Shown piece after piece: positions 30,554 to 33,042 of a stretch of 33,042 nt of DNA. A program made the translations under genes and the position numbers. The notes beneath the pieces are model-generated. The model worked only from the letters and a program-made list of their open reading frames with translations. It was not told the DNA's origin and did not search any database. Every line of letters starts with the position of its first letter. Within the stretch, counting starts at the first letter, position 1. The stretch is taken from the IMG/VR virus record IMGVR_UViG_3300025598_001943, positions 1 to 33,042 of that record; one strand, written 5' to 3'. This DNA comes from a virus.

Positions 30554-30972
30554 GGCAGTTTCCACTCTTTGAGACAGGGTATCTTGCCGCGCCGGTAGAA
30601 GCACGGCAGTTCGCCAAGCTCGGTTGGCCCAGGTCCATAAAGCACGATCTTGCGCTCTGTCCGGTCATCGCCTGGTGGGAGTCTGTCCACCTGCGATGTG
30701 CCGATGTGAAACGCGAACGGGCTTTCGGATCCATCATCGAACAGGATCTCGACGGCGTCCAGCACTCCACGTTCGCGCCATATGCCGCGAGTGATGGCCA
30801 CGCCTTCAGCCGCGAGCAGTTCGGTCAGCGAATCAAACGCTGTCGGAAGCATGAGCCTCCATGTACCTGCATTCACGCTGAGATAGACCGCGCCTTTCTT
30901 GTCATAGTCGCTACCCCAGTAGGTGCTGCTGACGATCCTCGGTCCGTTATTGCTGGTGCTTATTGCGCTCAT
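30550..30972 (-). CDS. Hypothetical phage protein, 140 aa
   Basis: Unrecognised. ATG 30972 overlaps the stop of the IbrB-like gene (ATGA), and its own stop overlaps the next ATG likewise. Residues 1-70 carry 'YWGSDYDKKGAVYLSVNAGT' and 'WRLMLPTAFDSLTELL', a mixed alpha/beta pattern common in small phage proteins of unknown role. The C-terminal third (D-R-T-E-R-K-I-V-L-Y-G-P) is charged. It has one Cys pair region near the end ('LPCFYRRGKIPCLKE'), where two Cys are eight residues apart. No function can be assigned. Confidence 0.55.
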   Translation of the reverse strand: MSAISTSNNGPRIVSSTYWGSDYDKKGAVYLSVNAGTWRLMLPTAFDSLTELLAAEGVAITRGIWRERGVLDAVEILFDDGSESPFAFHIGTSQVDRLPPGDDRTERKIVLYGPGPTELGELPCFYRRGKIPCLKEWKLP

Positions 30973-31535
30973 TTGTTTCCTTCGTAAAAGTCCGCCTCTT
31001 CCATGTTTGGAACCCAGGCGCTTGCAAAGTCCCGATCAGCAAACAGTGCGGCAAGGCCTGTGATTTGCTTCAAGCGAAGCAGTTCGTCTGCATCCATCCC
31101 GATGTGCCTCATGATCCACGCGTCGCCCATGCCGGACTCCACGAGTTCTGCCACGATCTTCTGCATGAGCTCAATCGAGTGCGATCCTCTTGCCCTGTTG
31201 TGCCGGATCGTGGAGCCCATTCTCTCACTGATAGGCTTGTCTATCACCACGATCGGGGCCATGCCATTCTCACGCTCGTAGATGCGCTTACTTGTCTTGA
31301 GCACCGTGTACCTGTGGTACCCGTCCACGATCTCGTAGGCATCCTCTTCGGGGAGCTTGTAGCAAACGATGGGCATCGTGAACCCGTCCTCCCAGATCGA
31401 GAGTTCGAGGAGCTTCATCTCCGGAGGCGCGACAGAGTTAGGGTTGTACGCGTTCGCCCGAAGCTTCTCCACTGGCACGGCTTGAACCGCGTATACAGGG
31501 CTCACAAAGTTCGAGTTGAATAAGTTCTGTTGCAT
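30969..31535 (-). CDS. IbrB-like ParB/sulfiredoxin-fold protein, 188 aa
   Basis: ParB-like domain: V-P-V-E-K-L-R-A-N-A-Y-N-P-N (residues 20-33), W-E-D-G-F (48-52), the box V-D-G-Y-H-R (70-75), and the hallmark R-H-N-R-A-R-G-S-H (111-119), followed by a helical C-terminus (H-I-G-M-D-A-D-E-L-L-R-L near 144-155). The D-G-x-H-R and N-R-A-R-G motifs are typical of the ParB/Srx fold, and the pair is typical of IbrB relatives. In E. coli, IbrA and IbrB were described as activators of eib expression; their biochemistry is not settled in my knowledge. One base lies between the GNAT stop and this ATG. It overlaps the next gene by four bases. Confidence 0.78.
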   Translation of the reverse strand: MQQNLFNSNFVSPVYAVQAVPVEKLRANAYNPNSVAPPEMKLLELSIWEDGFTMPIVCYKLPEEDAYEIVDGYHRYTVLKTSKRIYERENGMAPIVVIDKPISERMGSTIRHNRARGSHSIELMQKIVAELVESGMGDAWIMRHIGMDADELLRLKQITGLAALFADRDFASAWVPNMEEADFYEGNK

Positions 31536-31536
31536 G

Positions 31537-31899
31537 TTAGTTCTTCGTCATAAAGGCGATGCCGTGCTTGTTCTCGATGACGGCCGTAAATCCTGCACGC
31601 TCGAAGAGCCCCCTCGAGTCTTGTGTGGAGAACGCTGAGAATCTCGTTCCGCCTGCCATCGCGTGAGCCAAAAGTGCGCTCGAAAGCCCCCGGCGCCGGT
31701 GAGCCGGAAGTGTGGCCATGGCCTTGATGCGCGTCGACGATTTGAGGGCAGCGACTCCAAGGATCGAGACAAGCATGTCCTCTTCGCGCACTCCGTAGAA
31801 CTGACCCGCAGTCGGCACTGCGACATGAGGAAACGCCCGCCGATTAGCCCGAATGAACGCCTGCGCTTCCTCAAGCTTTACGGTCTCAATCTGAGGCAT
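31537..31899 (-). CDS. GNAT-family N-acetyltransferase, 120 aa
   Basis: I use ATG 31899, preceded by an AGGGTGG ribosome site; the longer frame reaches 31932. The core matches GNAT: strand 'MLVSILGVAAL', then motif A as A-T-L-P-A-H-R-R-R-G-L-S-S-A-L-L with the acetyl-CoA loop R-R-x-G-L-S, then the strand 'FSAFST', a helix with G-L-F-E-R-A-G-F, and the end 'GIAFMTK'. At 120 residues it is short for the family (140-180) but holds the whole core. The substrate is unknown. Its start overlaps the upstream small gene by 14 bases. It lies between IbrA-like and IbrB-like genes, so it probably acts in the same pathway (inference). Confidence 0.78.
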   Translation of the reverse strand: MPQIETVKLEEAQAFIRANRRAFPHVAVPTAGQFYGVREEDMLVSILGVAALKSSTRIKAMATLPAHRRRGLSSALLAHAMAGGTRFSAFSTQDSRGLFERAGFTAVIENKHGIAFMTKN

Positions 31900-32143
31900 G
31901 GCCACCCTGGTTGTATTCCCGCGCCTCGTCACTCAAGAGGTAATCCATCGCGCCCTGGGCGGTGGAGCAGGGCTCCCAGAGGAAACCCTTGTCGTTTACC
32001 ACCCAGAACTCCGAGCCATCGAAGAACGGCTCCGAGAACCGAACCACTCTAAATCTGCCTTCGGTGTGAATGACCTCGTACGGCGCTCGTATCTGCGCGA
32101 GGTTGCGGATAACTTCCGACGCGCTGGCATAGTTCGTGTTCAT
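31886..32143 (-). CDS. Hypothetical small operon protein, 85 aa
   Basis: Unrecognised. ATG 32143 overlaps the IbrA-like stop by four bases (ATGA). The protein has a helical N-terminus (N-Y-A-S-A-S-E-V-I-R-N-L-A-Q-I), a strand-rich middle (Y-E-V-I-H-T-E-G-R-F-R-V-V-R-F, then 'EFWVVNDKGFLWEP'), and a helical C-terminus (M-D-Y-L-L-S-D-E-A-R-E-Y). This suggests a small alpha-beta-beta-alpha fold. The strict overlap with both neighbours suggests it works with the IbrA-like and GNAT proteins, but there is no direct evidence. Confidence 0.55.
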   Translation of the reverse strand: MNTNYASASEVIRNLAQIRAPYEVIHTEGRFRVVRFSEPFFDGSEFWVVNDKGFLWEPCSTAQGAMDYLLSDEAREYNQGGHASD

Positions 32144-33042
32144 AGATTCGCGTACTTCTCCATGATCGCTTTCTTCCGCTCAACCTCCCTCTTGGTCTGA
32201 GCGAAGCCCATGTATTTGCAAAGATGGTCGTTTTTGAGGATGCAAATCACAAGGCGCTTCCATGTCGGAACAAGTCGAAAATCGTCGACGCCCGTGTCAT
32301 CCAGGTAGTCATCAAACCGGATCACCTCGTGTGCGCCTTTACCGCGGTTGTTGGTTTCTCCCGTGCGGATGACAGGCGCTCCCTCGGCAATCAGTTGCTC
32401 GATTAGTTCAGGACTTCGAGCTCCACCTACCTTCCAAGACTTCTTGCTGGCCTCGATCTTCGATAGGTAAGTGTTTCGCGTGTCCTCCGGCAGTGTCGAC
32501 AAAAGAAACTCGGCGTAGGTCTTCCACGTGTGGCCCGGTGGAAGCTTGATGTTCTTCCACGCGACAGCATCTGTACCGCCATAGATGGCCGTGAAGTTCG
32601 CTCCGTTGACTCTGCCCACCATTCGCGCCCAGATGTTGGGCTCCAGGACGCGGTACAGCTTCAAGGTGCTGATTGCCCAGTCGTGGAAAGGAGAGGCAAC
32701 GCGCATCTCGTGAACGCTCAGCCCTGCGGCATGCATGAGGTCGTAGAGTTTGTTGTAGTCGTAGCCGAATTTGGCGTTGGCTGTCCAGATGTCCTCAACT
32801 GGCCAGTCGTACAGTGGGTAGCCGCACCACACGTTCTCGGAGATCCCTGATGTCCAGTTCGCGCCAAGGTATGAAGATTCGCGCTCCGTCGAAGCAGCTC
32901 TCCACCGGTTCAGTGACTCATCTGAACGGATTCCGATGAGCCCGATCGTGCGCCCTTTGGATCCGCAAACTACCCTGTGATACCAGGGGCCGAACTCCCG
33001 ATAGACGTCCTCCTGCATCATGCCAAAGATGAAGAAGTCGAA
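32140..33042 (-). CDS. IbrA-like PAPS-reductase-family protein (DUF3440), N-terminus beyond window
   Basis: The frame is open past ATG 33021 to the window edge, reading F-D-F-F-I-F-G-M before it, so I treat the gene as cut at its 5' end; the PP-loop (SGGKDS-like) part would lie outside. Visible: G-L-I-G-I-R-S-D-E-S-L-N-R-W, the hallmark after the nucleotide-binding domain in IbrA relatives, then P-L-Y-D-W-P-V-E-D-I-W, the PAPS-reductase 'Pi.dW...dvW' signature, and a C-terminal DUF3440-like stretch with R-V-A-S-P-F-H and G-H-T-W-K-T-Y. PP-loop proteins activate a substrate with ATP. With the IbrB-like and GNAT genes it forms a compact operon. Its promoter and start lie outside. Confidence 0.78.
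   Translation of the reverse strand, partial: FDFFIFGMMQEDVYREFGPWYHRVVCGSKGRTIGLIGIRSDESLNRWRAASTERESSYLGANWTSGISENVWCGYPLYDWPVEDIWTANAKFGYDYNKLYDLMHAAGLSVHEMRVASPFHDWAISTLKLYRVLEPNIWARMVGRVNGANFTAIYGGTDAVAWKNIKLPPGHTWKTYAEFLLSTLPEDTRNTYLSKIEASKKSWKVGGARSPELIEQLIAEGAPVIRTGETNNRGKGAHEVIRFDDYLDDTGVDDFRLVPTWKRLVICILKNDHLCKYMGFAQTKREVERKKAIMEKYANL

Noticed and set aside
31537-31899. GNAT as a Mu Mom-type DNA-modifying enzyme
   Set aside because: Mom also has a GNAT fold and DNA modification was tempting, but I saw no Mom-specific residues, only the general acetyl-CoA loop; kept as ordinary GNAT.
1-33042. CRISPR array, IS element, integrase or attachment site
   Set aside because: No regularly spaced repeats, transposase or integrase-like protein, and no tRNA end or direct repeat suitable as an attachment site was found.

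Overview
The window is the structural half of a tailed double-stranded DNA phage or prophage (siphovirus-like, HK97-type head), followed by an accessory/early region on both strands. The support is gene order plus recognisable proteins: portal C-terminus, prohead protease, HK97-fold major capsid, connector genes, tail tube, a tail-chaperone pair joined by a frameshift, tape measure, tail-tip proteins. The DNA is moderately GC-rich. Starts are ATG or GTG. Some genes have clear AGGAGG/GAGG ribosome sites, but many are coupled through TGATG, TAATG or ATGA overlaps. No chromosomal genes, integrase, lysis genes, tRNA, rRNA, CRISPR or IS are visible, so I cannot name the host or say whether this is a prophage.

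Layout. 1-2414: end of the portal gene, then four unknown genes, three of them chained by TGATG overlaps, ending at a hairpin terminator. 2498-5917: a ferritin-like protein, a prohead protease with a long C-terminal extension, and the major capsid protein. 5984-10191: small head proteins, head-tail connector and closure genes, and the tail tube. 10191-12570: tail-assembly chaperones with a canonical -1 slippery heptamer (CCCAAAA), then a short tape measure. 12567-17151: an accessory island inserted between tape measure and tail tip. It holds a zinc-ribbon membrane protein and a ribbon-helix-helix-like protein on the minus strand. A divergent promoter/operator separates these from two homologous genes of an unrecognised family, which flank a BRO/KilAC antirepressor. 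About 525 bases packed with hairpins contain the eroded 3' end of a third copy of that family. Three more unknown small genes and a terminator close the island.

17165-25139: tail hub/tip proteins, including a 1208-residue protein with a sialidase-like C-terminus and two small fibre-type proteins. 25228-28432: two large proteins with Sec-type signal peptides, which is unusual in a virion module. 28602-30271: a metallophosphoesterase with an N-terminal putative DNA-binding segment, and a DUF6378 protein, ending at a strong terminator. 30374-33042 (minus strand): a compact overlapping operon coding for an IbrA-like PAPS-reductase-family protein (cut by the window edge), a small unknown protein, a GNAT acetyltransferase, an IbrB-like ParB/Srx-fold protein, and two small proteins.

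Most unusual points: the duplicated family around the antirepressor with a third-copy remnant; the ferritin-like protein inside the head module; the IbrA-GNAT-IbrB operon; the two exported proteins; and the habit of placing a hairpin 12-23 bases before the next start codon. All homology statements are from reading the proteins by eye; no database search was possible.
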